A stretch of 64,000 nucleotides of DNA from Mucilaginibacter hurinus (GCF_003324525.1 NZ_QGDC01000001.1:124001-188000); one strand, 5' to 3'; numbered from the stretch's first letter, positions 45,032-55,514 are shown. Numbers and translations: made by a program. The notes: generated by a model not told the origin, from the sequence alone.

Positions 45032-47716
45032 TTACTTCGTTACCATCAGCTTGTGGGTATAAACCTTTTTGCCAATGTGCACTTTAACAACATATAGCTG
45101 ACCGGCACTCTCAGGAGCCTGGAGGTCCACTATCTGCTTTAAGCTGCCTAAACCTTCTATACGTTTTATTTGCTTACCTGTAGGATTGTAAAACAATGCT
45201 ATAATTTTATCGCTTGCCGCACCTTTGGCATCAACAGTTACTACGCCGTTTGAAGGATTGGGGTATAAGCTCACTGAATGATTGACCAGCGAAAGCTGCT
45301 CTTCGGCCGGCGCCGCTGTACCGGCCATACGGCCGCCTACTGCAGGCCACCGGCTAACAACTGCAGTAAGTGGCACGTCAATGTTACTTACCAGCGCCGC
45401 AGCTTGTGTACGCGAGGTTGCGGGCTTTAAAAAGAAGTTAGTTTCGGTAAGCGAGGCGTTTTGATAATTTGAACCGTCAAACGTTTGGCTTGCGTCGGTA
45501 AAGCGCGGATCGGTATTAGGGAGTTGATGATGCGGGCTGGCGTATGTAGCCTCCTGGTTAATATACATGCCGCTTGATCCCCAGGCCTTACCGTCGCCGC
45601 CGGTGCATTGGTAGGTAGCGTCTGCAGGGTTGGTTGACGGCGTGTTGGTATCCAGATAATATGAAGTTAACGCCAGTGGAGTTATGTTATGTGTTAATTT
45701 ATAGTGCCTGAATATGGTACCCGATGCACTGCTCATCATTTGCCAGGTTAAGGGCCCGGCAGTTATCACATCCGGCGATCCGTCAACAGGTATGCCGGTT
45801 TGGCCGGTCACCGGATCAAGCGTACCGCCGGTAGTATTGTTGTTATTGCTGTACCGCATATTACCGGCCAGCGGGCTATAATCCCAAAAATCCATCATGC
45901 CCGGAATTTGGTGCACTCTCAAATCAGTTCTGATAACTTCAAACTGATCATAATATAAAAACTCGCGCTGCGTAAGCGGCCCGCTGCAGGCCCCCATGTG
46001 CGAACGTATTGCCCTCACCGGGCCCGATTTATTAACAATGTAAGCACCTGCGCAGGTTGTAAAATTATCTTCGTTATGGCAGCTGTTAATTTTAAATTGA
46101 TTACGGTGCCTGTCCACCATGTCTACACCTAATGAGTTATCTACTGTAACCTTTACCACATCTTCAATCCACCTGTCTGAAAAACCGATCTGGTAAAACG
46201 GCGATGTTACCGTTGAATTTTCCGGGTGATGGCCGAAGGTGTAATTCGCCTTGTACTGCGCAGGACCATAAGATATAGTACCCACCTTAAATGAGAAGTT
46301 ATAATTTACATAAGATTTTCCTGCCGATTGCTGCAGCCCACCGGTTGAGGATTTTTTGAATATATAGATGTACGATGCCGGCGCCGTAGGGTTATTACCG
46401 TCGGTAACCGTTATCATAGCACCGGCCGAAGCTTGCACACCTGTTGGGTACGATGCAGATACAGGTGCCTGGTCGCCGCCGGCGTCGCGGGCCATAAATA
46501 CTACTTCATCATCATTATCAAAAGTTGTGGTAGCATCAGTACCAACCCAGGTGTTAGCATCGCAGTATTGCAGGCTGCTGAAAAGGCTGTATGGCTGCGA
46601 CGACCAACCTTCGCGTGTAGTAGCGGTATTATAAATAGTGCCACCGTTAACGGTTTTTCTTTCGTCTACCTGCAAAGGCACCTGCTGCCAATTGCCAATA
46701 CTGGCTTTGTAGATAAATGCAACCAGTTCATCAGCTGCAAATGTATTTACCGGGGTTGCCCCAAAATCGCTGCCCTTTAATACTACAGGCGTGCCATTAC
46801 GCACACTGGTACCGCTGTACGTACCTCCTGGCGTACCACTTGGCGGGCCGCATGGCGAACCCGCCAAAGCACTGGGTTGATTTACAGTTACCGTTACCTG
46901 TTTAGGTGGCGAACAACTGCCGTAAGTTACGGTGTAAGTGGTAGTTGCAGATGGGCTTGCTACCACCGAAGCGCCGGTAGTAGCACTTAGCCCCGTAGCC
47001 GGCGACCACGTGTAGCTTGCGCTGCCTGTTGCAGTTAGCGTGGTACTGCCACCCGGGCAAATGCTTACATTGGGCGAAACAGTGGGTGTGCCGGTTATAG
47101 TGATAGTTTTATTATAAATTGCCGGTGCGCCAGTATAACAGGTGCTGTTGGGTACTGCCTCGCACCGTATAGTATGTGAACCTGCACTTAAACTGCTGGT
47201 TGTAAACGGTGTACCATAATAGGTAGATGTTTGAAAAACGTTATCAACATACCATCTGGTTGAATAATAATTATAAACGCCGTTAACCCATGGATAAAAG
47301 GTAACGGCCTCACCCTGGCAGGCCGTGCTTGGTGAGGTTACAGTAACGCTTGGATTATCCGGCGGATATATAGTGGTTGTTAATGTGAGTGAACCAGTGG
47401 GCTGACTTGCCGGGCCGTTAATATAATAAACGGTTAACGTGAATGTACCGGTTGCGATAGCGTTTATGGTAACACCGCTCCCGCTTAAACCCGATAATCC
47501 TCCGGGTATATTCGGCGAAACCGTCCAACTGGTAGCGGTAGCATTAAATATGCCCAGGTTGGTTGATGTACCGTAACACAAGTTACCCGATGTTATGGTA
47601 ACATAAGGCGCCTGCGCCGCCGCGTTATTGGTAAAGCCATAAACTAATAAAACTGTGGCCAGCAATAACCGGCACAACCGCAGGTTAACGCGGCTTTGAT
47701 AGGAGGTAGTTTTCAT
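45032..47716 (-). CDS. T9SS-secreted multi-domain surface protein
   Basis: 894 residues. A signal peptide (cleavage near NNAAAQ) is followed by two or three Ig/PKD-like repeats rich in Thr/Ser to about residue 290 (TASYTWSPATGL and NPSVTVTSPSTACQGEAV, shortened). A long globular region (~300-780) with NTFAADELVAFIYKA and VVFMARDAGGDQA does not match a family I can name. The last ~85 residues are a type IX secretion type-A sorting domain, opening with VSLYPNPSNGVVTV and ending VYTHKLMVTK. It is convergent with the preceding + gene. Confidence 0.88.
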   Translation of the reverse strand: MKTTSYQSRVNLRLCRLLLATVLLVYGFTNNAAAQAPYVTITSGNLCYGTSTNLGIFNATATSWTVSPNIPGGLSGLSGSGVTINAIATGTFTLTVYYINGPASQPTGSLTLTTTIYPPDNPSVTVTSPSTACQGEAVTFYPWVNGVYNYYSTRWYVDNVFQTSTYYGTPFTTSSLSAGSHTIRCEAVPNSTCYTGAPAIYNKTITITGTPTVSPNVSICPGGSTTLTATGSASYTWSPATGLSATTGASVVASPSATTTYTVTYGSCSPPKQVTVTVNQPSALAGSPCGPPSGTPGGTYSGTSVRNGTPVVLKGSDFGATPVNTFAADELVAFIYKASIGNWQQVPLQVDERKTVNGGTIYNTATTREGWSSQPYSLFSSLQYCDANTWVGTDATTTFDNDDEVVFMARDAGGDQAPVSASYPTGVQASAGAMITVTDGNNPTAPASYIYIFKKSSTGGLQQSAGKSYVNYNFSFKVGTISYGPAQYKANYTFGHHPENSTVTSPFYQIGFSDRWIEDVVKVTVDNSLGVDMVDRHRNQFKINSCHNEDNFTTCAGAYIVNKSGPVRAIRSHMGACSGPLTQREFLYYDQFEVIRTDLRVHQIPGMMDFWDYSPLAGNMRYSNNNNTTGGTLDPVTGQTGIPVDGSPDVITAGPLTWQMMSSASGTIFRHYKLTHNITPLALTSYYLDTNTPSTNPADATYQCTGGDGKAWGSSGMYINQEATYASPHHQLPNTDPRFTDASQTFDGSNYQNASLTETNFFLKPATSRTQAAALVSNIDVPLTAVVSRWPAVGGRMAGTAAPAEEQLSLVNHSVSLYPNPSNGVVTVDAKGAASDKIIALFYNPTGKQIKRIEGLGSLKQIVDLQAPESAGQLYVVKVHIGKKVYTHKLMVTK

Positions 47717-47888
47717 AAAATAATGATAGGTTATAAATAATTGAGTCAGCTAAAATAATTTAGCAACACCAGTTTTAACGATGGCCGCTGTTATAAGGTT
47801 ACCATAATTTATCTGAATGCCGGATAACAGAATGCTTTTACACAATCACTATTTTCTCAACAACGTTTAAAAACACCGGGGGATTTTC

Positions 47889-47896
47889 TATCTTTG
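47889..47896 (+). promoter_or_regulatory. Candidate -7 box (TATCTTTG) for pyrG
   Basis: A perfect TAnnTTTG, predicting a leader of about 55 bases before the CTP synthase gene. Confidence 0.5.
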
Positions 47897-47957
47897 TATC
47901 CCGTACACAAACATTTGGTTTCGGCCTAAAACCGCTGCCAAAATTTCAAAAAACAAC

Positions 47958-49568
47958 ATGACCAAATACATTTTTGTTACGGGCGGCGTTACTTCGTCGT
48001 TGGGTAAAGGCATTATTTCCGCATCATTAGCTAAACTTTTACAGGCACGCGGTTACCGGGTAACCATTCAAAAGTTCGATCCGTACATCAACGTGGATCC
48101 CGGAACACTGAACCCGTACGAGCATGGCGAATGCTATGTTACCGAAGATGGTGCTGAAACCGACCTTGACCTCGGTCATTACGAGCGTTTTTTGAATACC
48201 CCTACTTCACAGGCTAATAATATTACTACCGGCCGTATCTATCAAAATGTAATTACCCGCGAACGCGAGGGCGCTTTTTTAGGTAAAACGGTACAGGTGG
48301 TGCCCCATATTACCGACGAGATAAAACGCAATTTCCAGATATTGGGCGAAAGCGGTGATTATGATATCGTAATAACAGAAATTGGCGGCACCGTCGGCGA
48401 CATAGAGTCGTTGCCGTTTGTAGAAGCGGTAAGGCAGTTCAGGTGGGAAGTTGGCTCCAGTAACTCACTGGTTATACACTTAACGCTTATCCCATTTTTG
48501 GCTGCTGCCGGCGAGTTAAAAACCAAACCTACCCAGCACTCGGTAAAAATGCTGCTTGAATATGGTATACAGCCGGATATACTGGTTTGCCGTACAGAGC
48601 ACCGCATTAGCCAGGACATCCGTAAAAAAATAGCCCTGTTTTGTAATGTTAATATCAACGCAGTTATCGAGTCGATAGATGCATCGACCATATACGATGT
48701 ACCCCTGCTGATGTTAAAAGAGCAGTTGGATAAGACGGTATTAACTAAATTAAAGCTACCACTTAAACATGAGCCCGACCTGGAAAGCTGGAAAGACTTC
48801 TTAGGTCGTTTAAAAAACCCAACCTCAGAGGTGCGCATTGGTTTGGTTGGTAAATACGTGGAGTTGCCCGATGCATATAAATCTATAGTTGAGGCATTTA
48901 TACACGCCGGCGCTAAAAACGAATGTAAGGTTAGGGTTGATTATATTCACTCCGAGCAATTAACTGTTGAGAACGCTGTTGAACGCCTTAAAGGGTTGCA
49001 CGGCGTATTGGTAGCCCCCGGCTTTGGCGAACGTGGCTTTGAAGGTAAAATAGAAGCTATACGTTACGTGCGCGAAAATAATATCCCTTTCTTTGGCATT
49101 TGCCTGGGCATGCAATGTGCCGTGGTTGAATTTGGCCGTAATGTTTTAGGTCTGAAAGATGCCCACAGCATCGAGATGAATCCGGATACGAAAAACCCGG
49201 TTATCAGCATGATGGAAGAACAGAAAAAGATAACGGCAAAAGGCGGCACCATGCGCCTGGGCTCATACCCGTGCGACCTTAAACGCGGAACAAAAGCAGC
49301 TTCTATATACGGCAAAACCCACATCACAGAACGCCATCGCCATCGCTATGAGTTTAATAACGAGTATCTTAAACAGTACGAAAGCGCAGGTATGATTCCT
49401 TCAGGCATTAATCCGCAAAATAACCTGGTTGAGATAGTTGAACTTAAAAACCACCCTTACTTTGTAGGTTCGCAGTTCCACCCCGAATTAAAATCAACAG
49501 TTGATAATCCGCACCCACTTTTTATTAACTTTGTCGCCGCTTCGCTGGCGTATGCCCGCAAGAGTTAA
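47958..49568 (+). CDS. pyrG: CTP synthase
   Basis: 536 residues. It aminates UTP to CTP with glutamine. The synthetase N terminus [17 protein letters not shown] and the GEC-type [23 protein letters not shown] segment (shortened) are diagnostic. The glutaminase domain has the cysteine nucleophile in [15 protein letters not shown] and a later GSQFHPE motif. The gene ends 19 bases before yidC, and the two are probably one operon. Confidence 0.97.
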   Translation: MTKYIFVTGGVTSSLGKGIISASLAKLLQARGYRVTIQKFDPYINVDPGTLNPYEHGECYVTEDGAETDLDLGHYERFLNTPTSQANNITTGRIYQNVITREREGAFLGKTVQVVPHITDEIKRNFQILGESGDYDIVITEIGGTVGDIESLPFVEAVRQFRWEVGSSNSLVIHLTLIPFLAAAGELKTKPTQHSVKMLLEYGIQPDILVCRTEHRISQDIRKKIALFCNVNINAVIESIDASTIYDVPLLMLKEQLDKTVLTKLKLPLKHEPDLESWKDFLGRLKNPTSEVRIGLVGKYVELPDAYKSIVEAFIHAGAKNECKVRVDYIHSEQLTVENAVERLKGLHGVLVAPGFGERGFEGKIEAIRYVRENNIPFFGICLGMQCAVVEFGRNVLGLKDAHSIEMNPDTKNPVISMMEEQKKITAKGGTMRLGSYPCDLKRGTKAASIYGKTHITERHRHRYEFNNEYLKQYESAGMIPSGINPQNNLVEIVELKNHPYFVGSQFHPELKSTVDNPHPLFINFVAASLAYARKS

Positions 49569-49587
49569 TTACGTACGATAAGATATA

Positions 49588-51408
49588 ATGGATAGAAATA
49601 CATTCACAGGATTATTCCTGATCATGGTGATAATGGTGGGAGGATTTTACTTTCTTCAGCCATCAGCCGATGAGATTAAAAAGCAAAAGGAAGTTCTGCA
49701 TGCCGACTCAGTTAAAAAAGGCTTAATTAAAACTAACGCTACTGCCAAACAACCTACCGCCAACACCGATACAGCAGCGCAAGCGCAGGTAATTGACTCA
49801 GCTGCGTTAAAAGCACCGTTCGGCGCGGCTACCATAGGCACACAACAACTGGTTACCTTACAAAACACCGAAGTAAAAATACAACTCAGCACACTTGGTG
49901 GCAAAGTACACTCTGTTGAACTAAATGATTACAAAACGTTTGATAATAAGCCGCTTGTATTGTTTGACAGCGATGGCAATAAGTTTGGTTTTACGTTTGC
50001 AGCGGGTACCAGCAACATCAACACCAATAACCTGTATTTCGCGCCCGCAGGCACAGCTACAGATTCGTCGGTAACATTGCGCCTTACCTATTCGCCAACG
50101 CAGTATATCGACTATATTTATAAACTGGGCAAAGGCTTTAAGCTGGCGCTTACAATTAAAGCAACCGGTTTAGAGAATGTAATATCAAACCTTGGAACGC
50201 TTAATTTGAACTGGACCGCGAGCCTGCACAAGCAGGAAAAGGACATGAAACAGGAGCGTGAATACTCAACTGTATACTTTAAGGATATGGATGGGGAAAC
50301 TGACCACCTGAGTGTGAGCGAAGATGAGACAGAAGATATCACTGACCGTAAGATACAGTGGGTGTCATTCAAGCAGCACTTTTTTTCAAACGTACTGATA
50401 GTAAAACAGGGTGCAGAAAAGGCTAAACTTGGTGTAAGCACCAACGTTAATGACACTACCGACATTAAGCAAATGAGCGCTAACCTGGCCATTGCACGCA
50501 GCGCCGACGGTACTTTCCCGATGGAGTTTTACTTTGGCCCTAATAAATTCACCTTACTTGAAGACCAGGGTTATGATCTGCAGGACCAGGTGGACATTGG
50601 CTGGGGACCTTTAAAATATATCAATCGTTATGCAGTGTTACCGCTGTTTAACTTTCTTAACCAGTTTAACTGGAACTACGGCTTAATTATATTAGTACTT
50701 ACTATTGTGCTTAAGGTGGTACTATCTCCGCTTACTTACAAGTCATACCTTTCAATGGCTAAAATGCGTGTGCTTAAGCCGGAGATGGACGAGATTAAAG
50801 CCAAAGTGGGAGAAGACAATCCTACCCTTTTACAACAGGAATACTTAAAGCTATATAAAAAAGCAGGCGTTAACCCGTTGGGCGGATGTTTGCCGCTATT
50901 GCTGCAAATGCCTATTGTAATCGCTTTCTTCCGCTTTTTCCCAAGCTTGTTTGAGCTACGTGGGGAAAGCTTCTGGTGGATGCATGACCTATCCACTTAT
51001 GACGCGATTATCACCTTTTCGCCGCTGCCCATAATCGGCTGGACACATATTAGCTTAATGTGCTTGCTGATGACCATATCAACGTTAATTTATACGTGGT
51101 TTAACAACCAGATATCGGGTGCAACAGGCCAGATGAAGTACATTGGGTACATTACGCCTTTAATATTCTTCGGAGTGCTAAACAGCTACCCTGCCGGTTT
51201 GAACTATTATTACTTTTTGGCCAACATGCTTACCTTTTTACAGCAGTACCTGATTAAATTTATGGTAGATGATAAAAAGATACATGCCCAGATACAAGAG
51301 AACAAAAAGAAACCGGAAGATGCCAAAAAGAAAAAATCAGGCTTTGCTGCCAAGATGGAAGAAATGATGCGCCAGCAGCAGCAAGTACAAAAAGGTAAAA
51401 ATAAATAA
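49588..51408 (+). CDS. yidC: Membrane protein insertase YidC
   Basis: 606 residues. The signal-anchor TFTGLFLIMVIMVGGFYF leads to a large periplasmic P1 domain (about 30-340), then five C-terminal helices with the LTYKSYLSMAKMRVLKPEM and GGCLPLLLQMPIVIAFFRFF segments (each shortened in sense), the hydrophilic groove region. The C-terminal tail (KKPEDAKKKKSGFAAK) is basic and may bind ribosomes. It inserts membrane proteins with or without SecYEG. It follows pyrG in an operon. Confidence 0.97.
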   Translation: MDRNTFTGLFLIMVIMVGGFYFLQPSADEIKKQKEVLHADSVKKGLIKTNATAKQPTANTDTAAQAQVIDSAALKAPFGAATIGTQQLVTLQNTEVKIQLSTLGGKVHSVELNDYKTFDNKPLVLFDSDGNKFGFTFAAGTSNINTNNLYFAPAGTATDSSVTLRLTYSPTQYIDYIYKLGKGFKLALTIKATGLENVISNLGTLNLNWTASLHKQEKDMKQEREYSTVYFKDMDGETDHLSVSEDETEDITDRKIQWVSFKQHFFSNVLIVKQGAEKAKLGVSTNVNDTTDIKQMSANLAIARSADGTFPMEFYFGPNKFTLLEDQGYDLQDQVDIGWGPLKYINRYAVLPLFNFLNQFNWNYGLIILVLTIVLKVVLSPLTYKSYLSMAKMRVLKPEMDEIKAKVGEDNPTLLQQEYLKLYKKAGVNPLGGCLPLLLQMPIVIAFFRFFPSLFELRGESFWWMHDLSTYDAIITFSPLPIIGWTHISLMCLLMTISTLIYTWFNNQISGATGQMKYIGYITPLIFFGVLNSYPAGLNYYYFLANMLTFLQQYLIKFMVDDKKIHAQIQENKKKPEDAKKKKSGFAAKMEEMMRQQQQVQKGKNK

Positions 51409-51446
51409 TTCAGCGATTAAGAGATCAGTTTATACTGGCTTAACGA

Positions 51447-51484
51447 TATAACAAAGCGGCTCAACGGCCGCTTTTGTTATTATT
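51447..51484 (+). terminator. Terminator of the pyrG-yidC operon
   Basis: ATAACAAAGCGGC pairs with GCCGCTTTTGTTAT (one-base bulge) around TCAACG, with T-rich surroundings. Confidence 0.85.
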
Positions 51485-51547
51485 AACGAACTTATATCAC
51501 TGCTTACTAATCCATATATTTTACTATAATAATTAGCAAAATAATTC

Positions 51548-51555
51548 TACATTTG
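51548..51555 (+). promoter_or_regulatory. Candidate -7 box (TACATTTG), leaderless exonuclease-GIY-YIG gene
   Basis: A perfect TAnnTTTG ending four bases before the ATG at 51560. Confidence 0.5.
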
Positions 51556-51559
51556 AATT

Positions 51560-52924
51560 ATGTATGCGATAGTGGATATAGAGACGACAGGAGGCCACGC
51601 CAGTGCCAATGGCATCACCGAGATAGCCATATGCATACATGATGGCAGCAAAATAATAAAACGCTTTGAGAGCCTGGTTAATCCGCAGCGGGATATACCT
51701 GTGTATATAAGGGCATTAACCGGTATTACCAATGAGATGGTGCAGAACGCGCCTCTGTTTAAGGATATAGCCCATGAGGTATTTCAACTGCTGCACGGTA
51801 AAATATTTGTAGCACACAATGTTAATTTTGATTTCTCGTTTTTGCGTTATCATTTATCACAGGCGGGTTACGAGTTGCAATGTAATAAGCTGTGTACCGT
51901 GCGACTTGGCCGCAAAATTATGCCCGGATTTCCGTCATACAGCCTGGGCAAGCTTTGCACTCAACTTGGTATTATAAACAATAGCCGCCACCGTGCCATG
52001 GGTGACGCCGAAGCTACCGCTACCTTATTCAGCCTTTACCTTGAACGTGATGGCACCGGGCACATAACAAAGGCGCTTAAACAAAATTCGCGCGAGCAGG
52101 TGCTGCCGCCAAACCTGCCTAAAGCAGATATCGAACAATTGCCATATACACCCGGCGTGTATTACTTTCATGATAGCAAAGGCAAAGTAATTTATGTAGG
52201 AAAGGCCAAAAATATACGCAAGCGGGTATGTAGCCATTTTACCGGCAATAATCCCGGCCCGCAACGGCAAGAGTTTTTGCGCAATATCCACAACATCACT
52301 TATCAAATTTGCGGTACCGAACTTATTGCATTTGTATTGGAAGCGGTAGAGATTAAACGGCTATGGCCAAAATATAACCGCTCACTCAAACGGTTTGAAC
52401 ACGCTTATGCCTTGTATGATTACGTTGACCAGCGTGGCTATGTGCGGCTGGCTATAGATAAACACCGCAAATATCAGCAGCCATTATATACCTGCAACAC
52501 ATTGTATGAAGGGTACGGCCTGGTGAACCGCCTGATAGAAGAGTTTGAGCTGTGCCCTAAATTGTGCTTTATTCAAAAAAACAACGCGGTTTGCAACAGC
52601 ATACATGCCGAAAACTGCGCCTGCTGCGGCGGCATGTCTGCCGATGATTATAATGCAAAGGTAAATGCCGCCGTTGACTCATTAAACGAAGCCTTACCCA
52701 CTTTTGCTATACGCGATGAAGGCCGCACACATGATGAACACAGCTGTATTTTAATTGAAAAAGGACGGTTTTACGGTATGGGTTATATATCACATTATTT
52801 TAACGCCGATAATGTGCAGCAGTTAAAAAATCATCTTACCCCCTACCCGGGTAATGATTATATCAGGAACATGGTAGCCGGTTACGCATCCAGGTATCCT
52901 GAACGAAAGCTGATATTCAGCTAA
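51560..52924 (+). CDS. DnaQ-like exonuclease fused to a UvrC-type GIY-YIG domain
   Basis: 454 residues. Residues 1-165 are a DEDDh 3'-5' exonuclease: Asp6/Glu8 (VDIETTGG), AHNVNFDFSFL with the middle Asp, and His144/Asp149 (HRAMGD). Residues ~195-280 are a GIY-YIG endonuclease domain, YTPGVYYFHDSKGKVIYVGK, with the later Glu in VLEAVEIK. The C-terminal third holds a Cys cluster (ENCACCGGM) and probably resembles the Cho/UvrC middle region. It may act in nucleotide excision repair. Its stop overlaps the convergent small-protein gene by 4 bases. Confidence 0.9.
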   Translation: MYAIVDIETTGGHASANGITEIAICIHDGSKIIKRFESLVNPQRDIPVYIRALTGITNEMVQNAPLFKDIAHEVFQLLHGKIFVAHNVNFDFSFLRYHLSQAGYELQCNKLCTVRLGRKIMPGFPSYSLGKLCTQLGIINNSRHRAMGDAEATATLFSLYLERDGTGHITKALKQNSREQVLPPNLPKADIEQLPYTPGVYYFHDSKGKVIYVGKAKNIRKRVCSHFTGNNPGPQRQEFLRNIHNITYQICGTELIAFVLEAVEIKRLWPKYNRSLKRFEHAYALYDYVDQRGYVRLAIDKHRKYQQPLYTCNTLYEGYGLVNRLIEEFELCPKLCFIQKNNAVCNSIHAENCACCGGMSADDYNAKVNAAVDSLNEALPTFAIRDEGRTHDEHSCILIEKGRFYGMGYISHYFNADNVQQLKNHLTPYPGNDYIRNMVAGYASRYPERKLIFS

Positions 52925-53265
52925 GGCACACGGTTATCACCATTGAAATTCATCAATTTTTTGTATTTGCCTGATGTGTCGCGGCGAAAAGTTTGAAGCA
53001 TCAGGCTATAACGCGGTTTAAATACCGAGTCGCCTACGTTTAACAATTGCTTTTCGCCCGGCATAAAAGATGCAGCCCAAAACCATCCGTTTTTATAATG
53101 ATATTGGTAACCGCCACTATGATGTTCAACCTTAGTTATTGTGGCTGCCAGGGGGTCTCGAAGCAGGTGTGTTTCATACATGTAGTTCTTAAAATTAAAA
53201 TACACCAAAACAGCCAACACAGGAAGTATAATCCACTTTACAAACTGCTGTATTTTTCCAAGCAA
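52921..53265 (-). CDS. Small membrane-anchored hypothetical protein
   Basis: 114 residues with one N-terminal membrane helix (IILPVLAVLVYFNF, about 12-25), then a soluble domain rich in Tyr, His and Lys (HHSGGYQYHYKNGWFWAASFMPG). I do not recognise a family. It is convergent with the exonuclease gene and divergent from the A+T-rich cassette, sharing a 101-base upstream gap with it. Confidence 0.7.
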   Translation of the reverse strand: MLGKIQQFVKWIILPVLAVLVYFNFKNYMYETHLLRDPLAATITKVEHHSGGYQYHYKNGWFWAASFMPGEKQLLNVGDSVFKPRYSLMLQTFRRDTSGKYKKLMNFNGDNRVP

Positions 53266-53366
53266 TAAAAATAATGCAAAATATCTATAAATGAGAAGTC
53301 ACTAAGAATTGTTATTATTGAAGTTAAAAAGTGGTAAAATACTATATTTACTAAATTTAAGCAAAA

Positions 53367-55514
53367 ATGCAAGCGAACCAATATCATAAAGTCAAATTAT
53401 CTGAATTGTATTTGGACCCTAATAATTACAGATTTATTGATAATGATAACTACGTCCGTATCACATCAACAGATATTTTAAGAGAAGACATACAGAAAAG
53501 AACTAAAAATTTTCTATATGGCAAAAATTACTCAGAAGTAAGCGATCTGATATCTAGTTTTAAAGCTAATGGCTATTTACCAGTGGATCAGATACAGGTG
53601 AGGAAATTGGACGATCAAAATCATTACTTAGTTTTGGAAGGTAATAGGCGCATTGCTGCATTGAAATACCTGCAAGAACAGTATCATAGTAATCACGATA
53701 TTGGCAATTTATCACCGGAAATTTTTGATAACATTCCAATTGTAATCGCTAAAAACGTTAACGAAAACCATTATAAAATTTTAATGGGATTGAAACATAT
53801 TAGTGGAAATAAAAAGTGGCCAGCAGTTAATCAAGCACAATTATTAAAATCTTTGATTGACGAAGGATTAACGGAAAGTCAAGTAAAGGCCTCGCTTGGA
53901 ATTTCTACGGTAGCACTTAGAAGATATCTAAGAACCCTAGCTTTAGTAGAAATGTATAAATCTAGTGATTATGGCGATCAGTTTAAGACAGAGATGTTTA
54001 ATATCTTTTCCGAAACCATAAAACAACCTAATATTATGCAATGGATAGGTTGGGATGATGACGCTTATAAAGCCAAAAATATCTCCAACCTTTCTAGGTT
54101 TTTTTCTTGGATTTCCGAAGATGAACGACCTATTAATGAAGAAAACGAAGAATTAGGGACAGAAAAATTAGAAAGGATAATTACAAAAGGGGATGATCTG
54201 CGAGAGTTATCAAAACTTATCAACGATAAGGATGCGATCGATAAAATAGAAAACTCTCGGTCCATTGCGCAAGCATATTTAAGTAGTGATAGAATTGGAA
54301 TAGACAAGTTTGACAATACGCTAGAAGTTATCGATAAACATCTTTCCCAAGCGTTTGACTTTTCTAGGTATGCTACATCGAATAGTAAAGATAGACTTGA
54401 AGATATACGGAAAAAGTTCAATGCACTCCTACTGTCCAACGGCTTTTATGACGTCTTACAAAATAGCGACATACAAAGAAAGTTATACGTAGATGTCAGT
54501 GGTGCTCAATTCTCTAATATTGAGATACTTTCATACAAAAATATTTCAAATTTAAAAATCGACAAGCTTAATCAGATAAATATATTTGGAGGTGAAAATA
54601 ACACGGGAAAAACATCTTTGCTGGAAGCTATATATTTATTGGTAACGCAAAATGACACTTACTCATTCATTGAAACACAGCGACGACGAGGAAAATTCCT
54701 AAATGATATACCTAATGTGTTGTTAAACTTCAAATTTACAACTGTTGATTTAAAAGGTTTTTTTTTAGGTCGACAAGCCTCTACCAAAATTTCACAAGAA
54801 ATTGAGTCGGACAACTTTGATAAAACATCATACATCAGTTCAATTCTTTTTGAATCATATTATGATAATAAACTTTCGGAATCAAAAATCAGACTATTTG
54901 AGCATGATAGAAAAATGTTTTTCAAGCAACCTGTTAATTTATGCAATGTCAAATTTAGTAGTCCATTTGCAATACATACAAATACAGATTTAATTGAATG
55001 TCATGAGTTAAGCGTGCATAGTAAGTCTATTGATAAGATTTTGTCTTTTATACAAGAAAATATAGATCCTAATATTCAAAAAATAGAACTTGTCGGACAA
55101 GGCCCCTTACAACGATTTGTTGTGACAAACAAGATTAATAGTGAGACCGCTGACATTACCTCTTATGGTGATGGCCTACAAAGAATATTTTACATAACTC
55201 TTTTATTTGCTGCCTGCCATAATGGAATTGTGTTAATTGATGAAATTGAAAATGCTATTCACCATGAGCTATTTATAAAATTTACACGGTTTATACAAGA
55301 ACTATCGAACGAGTTTAATGTTCAAGTATTTGTTACTTCACATAGCAAAGAATGTATTGATGCTTTCTTTAATAATGATTACGAAAACGACAAAATATCA
55401 GCCTATCGCTTGACAAAAAAAGATAATCAAATTGAGATACTTCATACGGAAGGGGAAAGATTCAGCCGATTGATAAAAAATTTCGATGCAGATTTAAGAG
55501 GCAATACTAAATGA
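53367..55514 (+). CDS. ParB-like domain fused to OLD/SMC-type ABC ATPase (candidate defence ATPase)
   Basis: 715 residues. Residues ~8-130 look like a ParB/sulfiredoxin-like domain (the LYLDPNNYRF opening and LEGNRRIAALKYL, with Gly92-Asn93-Arg94-Arg95 matching the ParB GxRR motif); a helical region follows, with KASLGISTVALRRYLRTLAL looking like an HTH. The ATPase part (about 385-700) has Walker A GGENNTGKTS (Lys415), the signature-like SYGDGLQR (Ser599-Gly603), Walker B VLIDEIENA (Asp625/Glu626) and a His659 switch in VTSHSKE. The distances match OLD/AAA_15 ATPases such as those of PARIS or Gabija. Codon use is much more A+T-rich than in neighbours. Its stop overlaps the next start by ATGA. 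A weak TAAATTTA box lies upstream. Confidence 0.8.
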   Translation: MQANQYHKVKLSELYLDPNNYRFIDNDNYVRITSTDILREDIQKRTKNFLYGKNYSEVSDLISSFKANGYLPVDQIQVRKLDDQNHYLVLEGNRRIAALKYLQEQYHSNHDIGNLSPEIFDNIPIVIAKNVNENHYKILMGLKHISGNKKWPAVNQAQLLKSLIDEGLTESQVKASLGISTVALRRYLRTLALVEMYKSSDYGDQFKTEMFNIFSETIKQPNIMQWIGWDDDAYKAKNISNLSRFFSWISEDERPINEENEELGTEKLERIITKGDDLRELSKLINDKDAIDKIENSRSIAQAYLSSDRIGIDKFDNTLEVIDKHLSQAFDFSRYATSNSKDRLEDIRKKFNALLLSNGFYDVLQNSDIQRKLYVDVSGAQFSNIEILSYKNISNLKIDKLNQINIFGGENNTGKTSLLEAIYLLVTQNDTYSFIETQRRRGKFLNDIPNVLLNFKFTTVDLKGFFLGRQASTKISQEIESDNFDKTSYISSILFESYYDNKLSESKIRLFEHDRKMFFKQPVNLCNVKFSSPFAIHTNTDLIECHELSVHSKSIDKILSFIQENIDPNIQKIELVGQGPLQRFVVTNKINSETADITSYGDGLQRIFYITLLFAACHNGIVLIDEIENAIHHELFIKFTRFIQELSNEFNVQVFVTSHSKECIDAFFNNDYENDKISAYRLTKKDNQIEILHTEGERFSRLIKNFDADLRGNTK

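Noticed and set aside
53266..53366. Attachment site or tRNA at the island border
   Set aside because: No tRNA-like sequence and no direct repeat was found when compared with 56342-56432.
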